Positions 1 through 9,561 of a stretch of DNA of 64,000 nt are shown in pieces. The DNA is from Microbulbifer elongatus (GTDB lineage Bacteria; Pseudomonadota; Gammaproteobacteria; Pseudomonadales; Cellvibrionaceae). The stretch lies in the NCBI RefSeq assembly GCF_020524885.1, contig NZ_JAIVKJ010000001.1, positions 248,001 to 312,000 on the forward strand. Direction: 5' to 3'. A program made the translations under genes and the position numbers. Every line of letters begins with the position of its first letter. Position 1 is the first letter of the stretch. The notes beneath the pieces were generated by a model. The model did no database searches. It was given only the letters and a program-made list of their open reading frames with translations, and was not told where the DNA came from.

Positions 1-1011
1 GGAGTGGCCGGTGAGTGATTTGGTCGAGGCAAAGGCCGGTACATTGTTGCCGAACACCTCTTTCATGGCGCGCAGCTCGGCCACATCGCCCACGGGGGTG
101 GAGGTGCCATGGGTGTTGATGTAATCCACACCGCCTTCGAGGCCATTGCCGTCCATGCCCGCCAGTGCCTGCTGCATACAGCGTGCGGCGCCTTCGCCGC
201 TGGGGGCGACCATGTCGTAGCCGTCAGAAGTGGCTCCGTAACCTACCAGCTCAGCAATGATGTTCGCACCGCGGGCCTTGGCGTGCTCCATTTCCTCGAG
301 AACCACACAGCCGCCGCCACCGGCGATGACGAAGCCGTCGCGGTTGGCATCATAGGGGCGGGAAGCCGTGGTCGGGGCATCGTTGTACTTGGAGGACAGC
401 GCGCCCATGGCGTCGAACAAGTGGGTCAGGCTCCAGGCGAGTTCCTCGCCGCCACCGGCGAACACCACATCCTGCTTGCCCATCTGGATCAGCTCCGCAC
501 CGTTGCCGATGCAGTGCGCGGAGGTTGCGCAGGCTGAGGAGATGGAATAATTCACGCCCTTGATCTTGAAGGGAGTGGCCAGACACGCAGACACGGTGCT
601 GCCCATGACCTGAGGTACCCGGTAGGCGCCAACACGACGCACACCCTTGGTTTTGAGGATGTTGGCGGACTCGATGATGGCGGCAGTGGAGGTGCCGCCT
701 GAGCCCATCACCAAACCGGTGCGAGGGTTGGATACCTCGGACTCTTCCAGGCCAGACATCTTGATGGCTTCAGCCATGGAAATGTACGCGTAGGCCGCAG
801 AATCGCCCATGAATCGCAGGTGCTTGCGGTCGATATGTTCCTTGAAGTCGATGTCGACCACGCCGGCGATCTGGCTGCGCAGACCCAGCTCGGCGTACTC
901 GTCCATGTAGCGGATGCCGCTGCGGCCGGCTTTGAGGGAGGCCAGCACTTCTTCGGTATTGTTGCCAATGCAGGAAGTGATGCCCATTCCGGTAATAGCT
1001 ACCCGGCGCAT
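1..1011 (-). CDS. fabB: 3-oxoacyl-ACP synthase I (KAS I), C-terminus cut by window edge
   Basis: Elongating beta-ketoacyl-ACP synthase of type II fatty acid synthesis, needed downstream of FabA for unsaturated chains; cytoplasmic. The 337 visible codons start [13 protein letters not shown], typical of the family. They contain the thiolase-fold nucleophile in [10 protein letters not shown] (Cys at about residue 161), the first catalytic His in [11 protein letters not shown], and the second His in LTGHS exactly at the window edge. Family members are about 405 residues, so roughly 65 C-terminal residues lie outside. It sits about 90 bp downstream of fabA on the same strand, the usual fabA-fabB pair, so the two are probably cotranscribed. 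KAS I rather than KAS II is favoured by this pairing and the sequence. Confidence 0.96.
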   Translation of the reverse strand, partial: MRRVAITGMGITSCIGNNTEEVLASLKAGRSGIRYMDEYAELGLRSQIAGVVDIDFKEHIDRKHLRFMGDSAAYAYISMAEAIKMSGLEESEVSNPRTGLVMGSGGTSTAAIIESANILKTKGVRRVGAYRVPQVMGSTVSACLATPFKIKGVNYSISSACATSAHCIGNGAELIQMGKQDVVFAGGGEELAWSLTHLFDAMGALSSKYNDAPTTASRPYDANRDGFVIAGGGGCVVLEEMEHAKARGANIIAELVGYGATSDGYDMVAPSGEGAARCMQQALAGMDGNGLEGGVDYINTHGTSTPVGDVAELRAMKEVFGNNVPAFASTKSLTGHS

Positions 1012-1102
1012 AGTGATCTCCAGTAAAACTTGTAGAGTGAATTGTTATTGTTTTATGTGACAGACACTTGTCTGACAGGCTCTTTGCTCAAGAGTGCCGC
1101 TG

Positions 1103-1627
1103 TCAGAAGTTGTCGGTACGGGTAAACAGGCCAACACGCAGGTCTTTGGCGGTGTAAATCTCGCGGCCATCGACGGACACAGAACCGTTGCCAATACCCA
1201 TCACCAGCTTGCGCTCTACAAGGCGGCTCATCTGGATGTGGTAGGTGACCTTCTTGTTGGTCGGCAGGATCTGGCCGGTGAACTTCACCTCACCGCAGCC
1301 CAGGGCGCGGCCGCGGCCCGGGTTACCTTTCCAGGCAAGGAAGTAGCCCAGCAGCTGCCACATGGCGTCGAGGCCGAGGCAGCCGGGCATTACCGGGTCG
1401 CCGGGGAAGTGGCAATCAAAGAACCACAGGTCCGGTGTGATATCCAGTTCGGCGATCAGCTCCCCTTTGCCGAATTCCCCGCCGTCTTTGGCGATGTGGG
1501 TGATGCGATCCAGCATCAGCATGTTGGGAGCGGGCAGCTGGGCATTGCCCGGACCGAACATTTTACCCTGGCTGCATTCCAGGAGTTCTTCACGGGTGTA
1601 GCTGCTTTTTTGAACGAAATTACTCAT
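1103..1627 (-). CDS. fabA: Bifunctional 3-hydroxydecanoyl-ACP dehydratase/isomerase
   Basis: Dehydrates 3-hydroxydecanoyl-ACP and isomerises the trans-2 to the cis-3 product, the branch point to unsaturated fatty acids. The 174-residue protein has the hot-dog active-site motif [12 protein letters not shown] with His73, and LGLDAMWQ with Asp87, matching E. coli His70/Asp84 with a shift of three. An upstream in-frame ATG would add seven residues, but the start [16 protein letters not shown] aligns with known FabA N-termini and gives the usual length. It precedes fabB in the same direction. I could not identify a FabR/FadR operator in the 260-bp gap towards galU. Confidence 0.97.
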   Translation of the reverse strand: MSNFVQKSSYTREELLECSQGKMFGPGNAQLPAPNMLMLDRITHIAKDGGEFGKGELIAELDITPDLWFFDCHFPGDPVMPGCLGLDAMWQLLGYFLAWKGNPGRGRALGCGEVKFTGQILPTNKKVTYHIQMSRLVERKLVMGIGNGSVSVDGREIYTAKDLRVGLFTRTDNF

Positions 1628-1887
1628 TGGGTCCCCGATTCTGGGCATTTCTTACACGAGCCGGCATTCTAAGGGCTAAGGATGGCTTGTCCAGTCGGTC
1701 ATAACCCTTTTTGTGACCGGAACTGTCCCAATTGGCCCTTGACCGCGGTGCAGGGCTTGATATCTCTGGCCTCCGCCCCAGGTTGGGCCCGGCGCAAAGC
1801 TGGACTGATTCTTGCCACAGTTTTGTGATAACTTGCCGCAATTCGGCGCAGGAGGGCGCCACATCCGTATTTTCATGAGGGGGAGCA

Positions 1888-2724
1888 ATGCTCAAAAAAT
1901 GTCTTTTCCCGGTGGCCGGGTATGGAACCCGCTTTCTGCCGGCAACCAAGGCCATGCCTAAAGAGATGCTGCCGCTGGTGAATAAGCCTCTGGTTCAGTA
2001 CGGAGTGGAAGAGGCGATTGAAGCAGGGCTCACCGAGATCGGTTTTGTGACCGGTCGTGGCAAACGCGCCATTGAGGACCACTTCGATACCAATTTTGAA
2101 CTGGAGCACCAGATTGCCGGCACCGGCAAAGAGCGTTATCTCGAGAGCGTGCGCAAGGTGATCGACACAGCCAGTTTCTCCTATACCCGTCAGGGAGAGA
2201 TGCGCGGCCTCGGCGATGCCATATTGCAGGGGCAGCGGCTGATCGGTGACGAAGCCTTTGCCGTGGTGCTGGCCGATGACCTGTGCCTGAACGAAGAAGT
2301 GGGCGTACTGGGGCAGATGGTGCAGCTGTACAAGCAATTCCGCTGCAGCATCGTCGCGGTTGAGGAAGTGCCGAAAGAGCAGATTCACAAGTTTGGGGTC
2401 ATCGCCGGCAATGAGATCAAACCGGATCTGTTCCAGGTCACCGATATGGTGGAAAAGCCCAAAGCTGAAGATGCACCGAGCAATATGGCGATTATCGGTC
2501 GCTATATTCTCACCCCCGACATTTTCGACCTGATCCGCGAAACCCCGCCGGGTAAAAATGGCGAGGTGCAGATTACCGATGCCCTGTTGACCCAGGCCAA
2601 GCGCGGCTGCGTGCTGGCTTACCGTTTTAAGGGTCGTCGTTTCGACTGCGGTTCTGTCGATGGCTTTATCGAAGCGACCAATCACGTATACAAGAATATC
2701 TATTTACCTGGGGAGAAAGGTTGA
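1888..2724 (+). CDS. galU: UTP-glucose-1-phosphate uridylyltransferase
   Basis: Makes UDP-glucose from UTP and glucose 1-phosphate for envelope and exopolysaccharide synthesis. The 278-residue protein opens with the nucleotidyltransferase signature ([22 protein letters not shown], quoted in part: [12 protein letters not shown] then PKEMLP). It also has the GalU-type segments [15 protein letters not shown] and VLADD. Length is normal for short GalU proteins. An AGGGGGAG ribosome-binding site lies just before the ATG. The stop is one base before the ATG of the phosphomannomutase gene, indicating a two-gene operon for sugar-nucleotide precursors. Confidence 0.96.
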   Translation: MLKKCLFPVAGYGTRFLPATKAMPKEMLPLVNKPLVQYGVEEAIEAGLTEIGFVTGRGKRAIEDHFDTNFELEHQIAGTGKERYLESVRKVIDTASFSYTRQGEMRGLGDAILQGQRLIGDEAFAVVLADDLCLNEEVGVLGQMVQLYKQFRCSIVAVEEVPKEQIHKFGVIAGNEIKPDLFQVTDMVEKPKAEDAPSNMAIIGRYILTPDIFDLIRETPPGKNGEVQITDALLTQAKRGCVLAYRFKGRRFDCGSVDGFIEATNHVYKNIYLPGEKG

Positions 2725-2725
2725 G

Positions 2726-4075
2726 ATGTCTGAATTAACCTGTTTTAAAGCCTACGATTTACGCGGCCGAGTGCCCGACGAGCTGAACACCGATGTGGCC
2801 TACCGCGTGGGCCGTGCCTTTGCCCAGTTCCTGGATGCCCGCCGTGTGGTGGTGGGCCATGATATCCGCCTGACCAGCGCTGAGTTGACCGATGCTCTGG
2901 CTAATGGCTTGCGCGATGCCGGTGCCGATGTGTTCCACATTGGCGAGTGCGGTACTGAAGAGATTTACTTCTCCACTTTCCACGGGGACTTTGACGGTGG
3001 CATCTGTGTTACTGCCAGCCACAACCCCATGGACTACAACGGCATGAAGTTCGTGCGCTCAGGCAGCCGCCCGATCAGTGGTGATACCGGCCTGCTGGAT
3101 ATCAAAAAACTTGCGGAAGAAAATAACTTCGCCGCAGCAGGCAAGCGCGGAGATCTGCATACCTTTGCTCACCGTGATGATTTTGTGAAACACCTGCTGG
3201 GTTATGTGGACGTTTCCGGATTGAAGCCACTGAAATTGGTGGTCAATGCAGGTAACGGTGGTGCCGGGTCTGTGGTCGATGCGCTGGCGCCCAGCCTGCC
3301 ATTTGAGTTTGTGCGTGTTCACCACGAACCCGATGGTAATTTCCCTAACGGTATCCCCAACCCGATCCTGCCGGAAAACCGCGAGTCTACCGCGGCGGCA
3401 GTACGCGAAAGCGGTGCGGATTTTGGTATTGCCTGGGACGGTGATTTCGACCGCTGTTTCTTCTTTGACGAGAACGGCGAATTTATCGAGGGCTACTACG
3501 TGGTAGGACTGCTGGCGGAAGCCTTTCTTGCCAAGCACCCCGGTGCCAAAGTGGTGCACGACCCGCGTCTGACCTGGAACACCGAAGATATCGTCAAGGC
3601 CTCTGGCGGTACGCCGGTGCAAAGCAAAACCGGCCATGCGTTTATCAAGGAGCGCATGCGCAAAGAAGATGCCATTTACGGTGGCGAGATGAGTGCGCAC
3701 CACTATTTCCGCGACTTCGCCTACTGTGACAGCGGTATGATTCCCTGGTTGCTGGTAGCAGAGCTGGTGAGCCTCAGCGGCAAGTCACTTTCGCAGCTGG
3801 TGGGTGAGCGTATGGCCGCCTTCCCCTGCAGTGGCGAGATCAACTCCAAGGTCGAGGACCCCAAGGCGCTGTTGCAGGCGGCGGAAGAGAAGTATGCGGC
3901 CGGTGCCAACAGTGTCGAGCATGTGGACGGGCTCAGTATCGCGTTTGATGACTGGCGTTTTAACCTGCGTATGTCGAACACCGAGCCGGTGGTGCGACTG
4001 AATGTCGAATCCCGTGGGGATAAGGCTTTGATGCAGGCGAAAACCGACGAACTGCTCGGCTTGATCCGCGGATAA
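2726..4075 (+). CDS. cpsG: Phosphomannomutase/phosphoglucomutase (CpsG/ManB type)
   Basis: Alpha-D-phosphohexomutase interconverting mannose 6- and 1-phosphate, feeding GDP-mannose synthesis. The 449-residue protein has the phosphoserine loop [14 protein letters not shown] (Ser98), the Mg-binding loop WDGDFDRC, the sugar-specificity loop [10 protein letters not shown] and the phosphate-binding C-terminal loop [11 protein letters not shown]. The ATG at 2726 with AGAAAGG upstream starts [14 protein letters not shown], matching CpsG. A longer frame starts inside galU and is rejected. The sequence is closer to E. coli CpsG/ManB than to AlgC; dual mannose/glucose specificity cannot be decided from sequence. 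It is translationally adjacent to galU. Confidence 0.9.
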   Translation: MSELTCFKAYDLRGRVPDELNTDVAYRVGRAFAQFLDARRVVVGHDIRLTSAELTDALANGLRDAGADVFHIGECGTEEIYFSTFHGDFDGGICVTASHNPMDYNGMKFVRSGSRPISGDTGLLDIKKLAEENNFAAAGKRGDLHTFAHRDDFVKHLLGYVDVSGLKPLKLVVNAGNGGAGSVVDALAPSLPFEFVRVHHEPDGNFPNGIPNPILPENRESTAAAVRESGADFGIAWDGDFDRCFFFDENGEFIEGYYVVGLLAEAFLAKHPGAKVVHDPRLTWNTEDIVKASGGTPVQSKTGHAFIKERMRKEDAIYGGEMSAHHYFRDFAYCDSGMIPWLLVAELVSLSGKSLSQLVGERMAAFPCSGEINSKVEDPKALLQAAEEKYAAGANSVEHVDGLSIAFDDWRFNLRMSNTEPVVRLNVESRGDKALMQAKTDELLGLIRG

Positions 4076-4087
4076 GTTTTTTGATTG

Positions 4088-4112
4088 CCGGGAGTGCGCA
4101 ACGCGCTCCCGG
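4088..4112 (+). terminator. Hairpin after cpsG, possible terminator
   Basis: An 11-bp inverted repeat (CCGGGAGTGCG / CGCGCTCCCGG, one wobble) lies 13 bp after the cpsG stop. Only a weak T-run follows (TTCTCAT), so termination may be partial. Confidence 0.5.
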
Positions 4113-4172
4113 TTCTCATATTTCGCTGCTATTTCACTTAATCTTTACTTCTATTTCATTGCGGTCCGAGCT

Positions 4173-4616
4173 TCAGTTCTCGGCCAGCCTGCGGCGGAAT
4201 TCGTCGTGGTATTCCTGCTGAATTTTCTTTAGCTCTTCCAATTGCTCCGCATTGAGTATCCTGACCATTTCTGTTCGCGTCGCCGCGCGCACGGAGATGA
4301 TCTTCGCATCGAGTTCTTCTTTTTGCTCACGTGTAAGCTTGGGCATTTTGCCGCGGGCGAAGCCGTAGTCCTTGAGAATCAAAAGCTGCAGTTCGAAGTT
4401 TTTTTCCATCAGTGGCAGCGCCTTCTCCTCCTGCTCCGGGGTAAGTTTCAGGCGCAAGGTCACCCAGTCGGCAATGTCGTCGTACTTTTCCCAGAAGTCA
4501 TCTCCGAGGCCGGATGTATCCACAGCCTTGCCGGTAGAGACAAGGGTAAACAGCAGCAGCGCACAGATGGCGGCGGAGAGGGAAGTCCAGAACGGGTCGC
4601 GGGAATTCGGGGGCAT
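4173..4616 (-). CDS. Spy/CpxP-like periplasmic protein with LTxxQ motif
   Basis: A 147-residue protein with an N-terminal hydrophobic segment (about residues 12-30, SLSAAICALLLFTLVS), followed by a highly charged helical region. LKLTPEQEEKALPLMEKN at about 55-72 and KLTREQKEEL at about 92 are LTxxQ-type repeats, as in the Spy/CpxP envelope-stress chaperone family. AEQLEELKKIQQEYHDEFRRRL forms the C-terminal helix. It is probably periplasmic or anchored by the first helix. It lies alone, convergent with cpsG and divergent from dapB. Family membership is based on the repeat motif and helical character only; function in this organism is unknown. Confidence 0.6.
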   Translation of the reverse strand: MPPNSRDPFWTSLSAAICALLLFTLVSTGKAVDTSGLGDDFWEKYDDIADWVTLRLKLTPEQEEKALPLMEKNFELQLLILKDYGFARGKMPKLTREQKEELDAKIISVRAATRTEMVRILNAEQLEELKKIQQEYHDEFRRRLAEN

Positions 4617-4725
4617 GGTTGGCGCTCCAATCTACACGTTGTTAAAAGCCTAGTAGAGGATTTCGGCGCCGCAAGACATACCCGCGAGTCACTGGTCTGT
4701 TATGTTGGAGGGGCGCAGACTGTAA

Positions 4726-5622
<897 letters not shown>

Positions 5623-5652
5623 CGCGAGCCAAAACTATTTAGGAGCATTTGC

Positions 5653-7059
5653 TTGGAGAAGAAAATCATTGTCGGCAGTGAGGAGTGGTGTGCATTCCCG
5701 GGGCTGGGTATTCCCGCTATCAAGGCGCGGGTGGACTCCGGGGCCAAGACCTCCTGTTTGCATGCGTACAACATCCAGCAATTCAATCGCGGTGGTGAGC
5801 CGTGGGTGAGTTTTGAGGCGCACCCATTGCAGAACCTGCGCCGGCCTCGCGTGCGCTGTGAAGCGCGGGTGTTGGACAAGCGTACGGTACGCAGCTCCTC
5901 CGGTGACTCGGAAAAGCGCCTGGTCATCAAAACCAGCATCAGTATCGGTGGCAGCGTGTGGGATATCGAGCTCACCCTGACCAACCGCGACTCCATGGGC
6001 TATCGCATGCTGCTCGGCCGTGAGGCGATGATGGGGCGCATGCTGGTGGATCCGTCCGAGAGCTTTTGTCTGGGTGAGATGCCCCCAAGTCAGCTGGAGG
6101 AGTACTACCACGACGAGCACCATATCGCGGGTACCGGCCTGCGCATTGGCGTGCTTGCGTCCAACCCGGATCTATACAGCAACCAGCGGATTATGGAAGC
6201 CGGTGCCGAGCGCGGTCACCGCATGACCTTCCTGAATATTCGCCAGTGCTATATGAAGCTGGATTCTGCCGAGCCGGAAGTGCACTACCGCGATGGTCGT
6301 GTCCTGAACAATCTGGACGCCATCATCCCGCGTATTCGACCGAGCATGACTTTCTATGGCTGCGCCCTGACTCGCCACTTCGAGAGCATGGGGGTGTATG
6401 CGTTGAATGGTGCCTCGGCCATCAGCCAGTCCCGTGACAAGCTCTACTCTCTGCAGCTGTTGCAGGAGGATGGCTTGAATATTCCGATTTCCGGCTTCGC
6501 CAACTCGCCCATGGATACCAATGAGCTGATCGAAATGGTGGGCGGTGCCCCACTGATCGTGAAGCTGTTGGAGGGTACGCAGGGCCGCGGTGTGGTACTG
6601 GCTGAAACGCGCAAGGCTGCGGAATCGGTGATCAATGCCTTCAAGTCATTGAAGGTTAACCTGCTGGTGCAGGAGTTTATCCGCGAGGCCCAGGGCAAGG
6701 ACCTGCGTCTGTTTGTGGTAGACGGCAAGGTGTTTGCCGCCATCCAGCGGGAAGCTGCACCTGGAGAGTTTCGCGCCAACATCCACCAAGGTGGTACCGC
6801 ATCGGTGGTGAAAGTCCTGCCGGAAGAGCGCAAGCTGGCGATCAAGGCGGCGAAAACCCTGGGTCTGAAAGTGGCGGGCGTGGATATCATCCGCTCCAAG
6901 AAGGGGCCGCTGCTGCTGGAAGTGAACTCCTCGCCCGGCCTGGAGGGCATTGAGAGCGCCACTCGCAAGGACGTTGCCGGCTCCATGATCCTGGCGATCG
7001 AGAAGGCGCTTAAATGGCGCCCGGCTATCGTCGGTAGTGAGCCCTCGACCACGGATTAA
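5653..7059 (+). CDS. rimK: RimB-RimK fusion: retropepsin-like zinc-protease-type domain plus ribosomal S6 glutamate ligase
   Basis: A 468-residue two-domain protein. Residues about 1-150 form a RimB/DUF785-type domain (often annotated ATP-dependent zinc protease; aspartyl-protease-like fold) with [14 protein letters not shown] (Asp28) and MLLGREAM. Residues about 160-450 are an ATP-grasp RimK-type ligase ([59 protein letters not shown]). RimK adds glutamates to the C-terminus of ribosomal protein S6; in Pseudomonas, RimB is a separate partner protein. The start is TTG at 5653, chosen because AGGAG lies 7 bases upstream and no ATG fits. It follows dapB by 30 bp. Fusion of modifier and candidate protease implies 1:1 stoichiometry; this is an inference. 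Confidence 0.88.
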   Translation: MEKKIIVGSEEWCAFPGLGIPAIKARVDSGAKTSCLHAYNIQQFNRGGEPWVSFEAHPLQNLRRPRVRCEARVLDKRTVRSSSGDSEKRLVIKTSISIGGSVWDIELTLTNRDSMGYRMLLGREAMMGRMLVDPSESFCLGEMPPSQLEEYYHDEHHIAGTGLRIGVLASNPDLYSNQRIMEAGAERGHRMTFLNIRQCYMKLDSAEPEVHYRDGRVLNNLDAIIPRIRPSMTFYGCALTRHFESMGVYALNGASAISQSRDKLYSLQLLQEDGLNIPISGFANSPMDTNELIEMVGGAPLIVKLLEGTQGRGVVLAETRKAAESVINAFKSLKVNLLVQEFIREAQGKDLRLFVVDGKVFAAIQREAAPGEFRANIHQGGTASVVKVLPEERKLAIKAAKTLGLKVAGVDIIRSKKGPLLLEVNSSPGLEGIESATRKDVAGSMILAIEKALKWRPAIVGSEPSTTD

Positions 7060-7227
7060 GGCCTGCGGCGCATCGGGATATTTTCTGGCGCGCCGCTGCC
7101 GCTGTCCGTTGGTGGCTGGCGGGGGGCGGGACTAACCTTGTGGTTACTAACCTTATGTTGGTCCCGCTGCGTTTGAACGAGTGTTCATGGTTCGCAGGTG
7201 GTTTCTCTGTGCCGGTGACCCCTGAAG

Positions 7228-7863
7228 ATGTTGAAGTCAGAATTTTCCTCTCACTATCCCCAGAGCCAGTCTGGCGGGGGATGCGGCGTACGATTGGTGA
7301 CGCGCCTCGCTGGCAGTCTGCTCCTGCCCTTCCTTATCCTGTTTATCGCATCTGGAGTGCCGGCGCGCGCGGCGGCCAGTGAGCACTTGTCGGATACTGA
7401 CCTGGGGCGAAAGGTCATGGTGGACTATATCGTCCATTTCGCGCACCACCTGCAGTGGCCGATCGAGGTGTTCAATGGCACTGGCGCCCCTTTCCGGATT
7501 TGCGTGATGGGCGGCGATGAACTGGTGGCTCCGCTGACTGCCCGGTTACATCGGCACCGGATACAGGGGCGTATGGTTGAGCTGGAACGGGTGAACGACG
7601 GAGAGATGATACGCGCGCGGTCCTGTCAGATTATGGTGATGGGCGATATGGGCGCCGAGCAGTTGGCCGAGGCGGTGGGCGCGCTAGAGTTTTTCCCGGT
7701 GTTAACGGTGAGTGATGTGCGCCGTTTTGCGGTCCTGGGTGGCATGGTCGAGTTTGCCGGTAGCGGTGCCAACCTGGCATTACAGCTGAATAAAACCCGC
7801 CTGGACCGCGCGGAACTGAAGATGGGGAACAGCCTTTTCCGCTTGAGCCGTCAGGTGAATTAG
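7228..7863 (+). CDS. YfiR-family periplasmic protein
   Basis: A 211-residue protein with a hydrophobic segment at about 28-42 ending ARAAA, a likely signal peptidase site. It then has the YfiR (DUF4154) pattern: an HLQWP segment, APFRICVMGGDELVAPL, a central IMVMGDMG, and LTVSDVRRFAVLGGMVEFAGSGANLALQLN. In Pseudomonas YfiR represses the membrane diguanylate cyclase YfiN; no cyclase or YfiB-like gene is next to it here. The listed ATG gives a long pre-signal region. A GTG at 7297 (VTRLAGSLLLPFLILF) would give a conventional signal peptide and may be the real start. The neighbours (rimBK, carA) suggest no functional link. Confidence 0.72.
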   Translation: MLKSEFSSHYPQSQSGGGCGVRLVTRLAGSLLLPFLILFIASGVPARAAASEHLSDTDLGRKVMVDYIVHFAHHLQWPIEVFNGTGAPFRICVMGGDELVAPLTARLHRHRIQGRMVELERVNDGEMIRARSCQIMVMGDMGAEQLAEAVGALEFFPVLTVSDVRRFAVLGGMVEFAGSGANLALQLNKTRLDRAELKMGNSLFRLSRQVN

Positions 7864-8172
7864 CCCTGGAGGCGTTCTCCGCCTGGGCTCGTCTGCTCCC
7901 TGGATCGTTATCGAGGAGATGGCGTAAATTTGTACTGGCGATCGACCCCGGTTTCCCGTAGAATCTGCGCCCGGCTTGGAAAGGTCCCACTGTAGTCGCC
8001 CGCGCCTCCTGCGATGTTATTTCATCAGGAAAAGCCCGCAGGGCCCGTGGCTTCCAAGTCATAAAACAAGTGCCGGAAAGGGTGGATATCCCGCCCCCCA
8101 GCCCCTAAATCGGCTGCCGGCCACACAGTGAGAGCCCTGGTGACAGCCTCAGTGAGCCGACCGTGAATAACC
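7864..8172. other. Intergenic region before carA, no gene seen
   Basis: About 310 bp with no convincing coding sequence. The segments CTTGGAA near 7976 and TTCCAAG near 8052 are complementary and could pair in a transcript. No tRNA or riboswitch family is recognised. A strong terminator follows directly. Confidence 0.5.
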
Positions 8173-8220
8173 TTATAAAAAAGCGAGATGAAGCAGTAGT
8201 TTCATCTCGCTTTTTTATAA
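8173..8220. terminator. Perfect 20-bp bidirectional terminator hairpin upstream of carA
   Basis: The arms 8173-8192 and 8201-8220 are perfectly complementary over 20 bp. They have an 8-base loop, a GCGAGATGAA core, and A-rich/T-rich flanks forming the outer stem. This is a strong rho-independent terminator readable in either direction. It ends transcription from the dapB-rimBK-yfiR side, or could act as an attenuator if carAB transcription starts upstream. Confidence 0.85.
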
Positions 8221-8322
8221 AAGGCTCCCGGTAAAACGTTGCACCTGAAACTGCACCGGTTGCGCTGACAAGGCGCGCCCTCTCACCCCGCCCGGAAGCT
8301 GTTCTGACGACTGGAGATTGAA

Positions 8323-9492
8323 TTGAACAACGCCGTTCCCACGCCGGAATCCCTGATGCCCAGCACCACACCGGCACTGCTGGTGCTCGCCGATGGCAGT
8401 GTCTTTCGCGGTCGCGCTATTGGCGCGGAAGGCTCAACCGTTGGTGAGGTGGTTTTCAACACCTCCATGACCGGTTATCAGGAAATCCTGACCGACCCAT
8501 CTTACGCCCGCCAGATCGTTACCCTGACTTACCCCCATATCGGCAATACCGGTACTAACTCTGAAGATGAAGAGTGTGCCGAGATCTGGTCTGCCGGCCT
8601 GGTAATCCGTGATCTGCCGCTGCTGGCATCCAGTTTCCGCAACGAGCAGTCCCTCGAGGACTACCTTAAGGCGCGCAACATTGTTGGTATTGCCGACATT
8701 GATACCCGCCGCCTGACCCGCATTTTGCGCGACAAGGGCGCTCAGGGCGGCTGCATTATTGCTGGGGAAAACGTCAACGAAGCCGAAGCGCTGAAAAAGG
8801 CCAAGGAATTTGCCGGCCTGAAAGGCATGGATCTGGCCAAGGTGGTTTCCACCAAGGAAAAGTACGACTTCAACGAAGGCACCTGGGAGCTGGGCCAGGG
8901 ACACAAGCCGGCGCCGGCGGCGCAGCCCTACAAAGTGGTTGCCTACGATTTCGGTGTAAAGCGCAACATCCTGCGCATGCTGGTGGATCGCGGCTGTAGC
9001 ATCACTGTGGTACCGGCGGAGACACCTGCGTCTGAAGTGCTGGCGATGAATCCGGACGGTGTCTTCCTGTCCAACGGCCCCGGTGACCCCGAGCCCTGCG
9101 ACTACGCCATCAAGGCGATCCAGGAAATCCTCGATACCGGTCTGCCCACTTACGGTATCTGCCTGGGGCACCAGCTGCTGGGCCTGGCGGTTGGCGCCAG
9201 GACCGCAAAAATGAAATTCGGCCACCACGGTGGTAACCACCCGGTACAGGACCTGAATTCCACCAAGGTGATGATCACCGCGCAGAACCACGGTTTTGCG
9301 GTGGATATGGACTCCCTGCCGGACAATGTGGAAGTTACCCACAAGTCCCTGTTCGACGGCACCCTCCAGGGCATCCGCCTGAAGGACAAGCCGGCATTTA
9401 GTTTCCAGGGCCACCCGGAAGCGAGCCCTGGCCCACACGATGTGGCGCCGCTGTTCGACCAGTTTATCGAGATGATGGAAGCGCGCCGGTAA
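8323..9492 (+). CDS. carA: Carbamoyl-phosphate synthase small subunit
   Basis: Glutamine amidotransferase subunit giving ammonia to CarB for carbamoyl phosphate (arginine and pyrimidine synthesis). The N-terminal CPSase small domain ([34 protein letters not shown]) is followed by a class I amidotransferase domain. That domain has the nucleophile in [11 protein letters not shown] and the catalytic His/Glu in [13 protein letters not shown]. The listed TTG start has CTGGAG 6 bases upstream. An ATG at 8356 ([14 protein letters not shown]) aligns better with E. coli CarA but has no clear ribosome-binding site, so the start is ambiguous by 11 residues. carB follows after 69 bp. Confidence 0.96.
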   Translation: MNNAVPTPESLMPSTTPALLVLADGSVFRGRAIGAEGSTVGEVVFNTSMTGYQEILTDPSYARQIVTLTYPHIGNTGTNSEDEECAEIWSAGLVIRDLPLLASSFRNEQSLEDYLKARNIVGIADIDTRRLTRILRDKGAQGGCIIAGENVNEAEALKKAKEFAGLKGMDLAKVVSTKEKYDFNEGTWELGQGHKPAPAAQPYKVVAYDFGVKRNILRMLVDRGCSITVVPAETPASEVLAMNPDGVFLSNGPGDPEPCDYAIKAIQEILDTGLPTYGICLGHQLLGLAVGARTAKMKFGHHGGNHPVQDLNSTKVMITAQNHGFAVDMDSLPDNVEVTHKSLFDGTLQGIRLKDKPAFSFQGHPEASPGPHDVAPLFDQFIEMMEARR

Positions 9493-9561
9493 CCCGAAGC
9501 CTCCTCAAACGAAGACCAGAATTTTATCCACCGGCTGCGGCCGGCTAGATACGGAAGAAAG

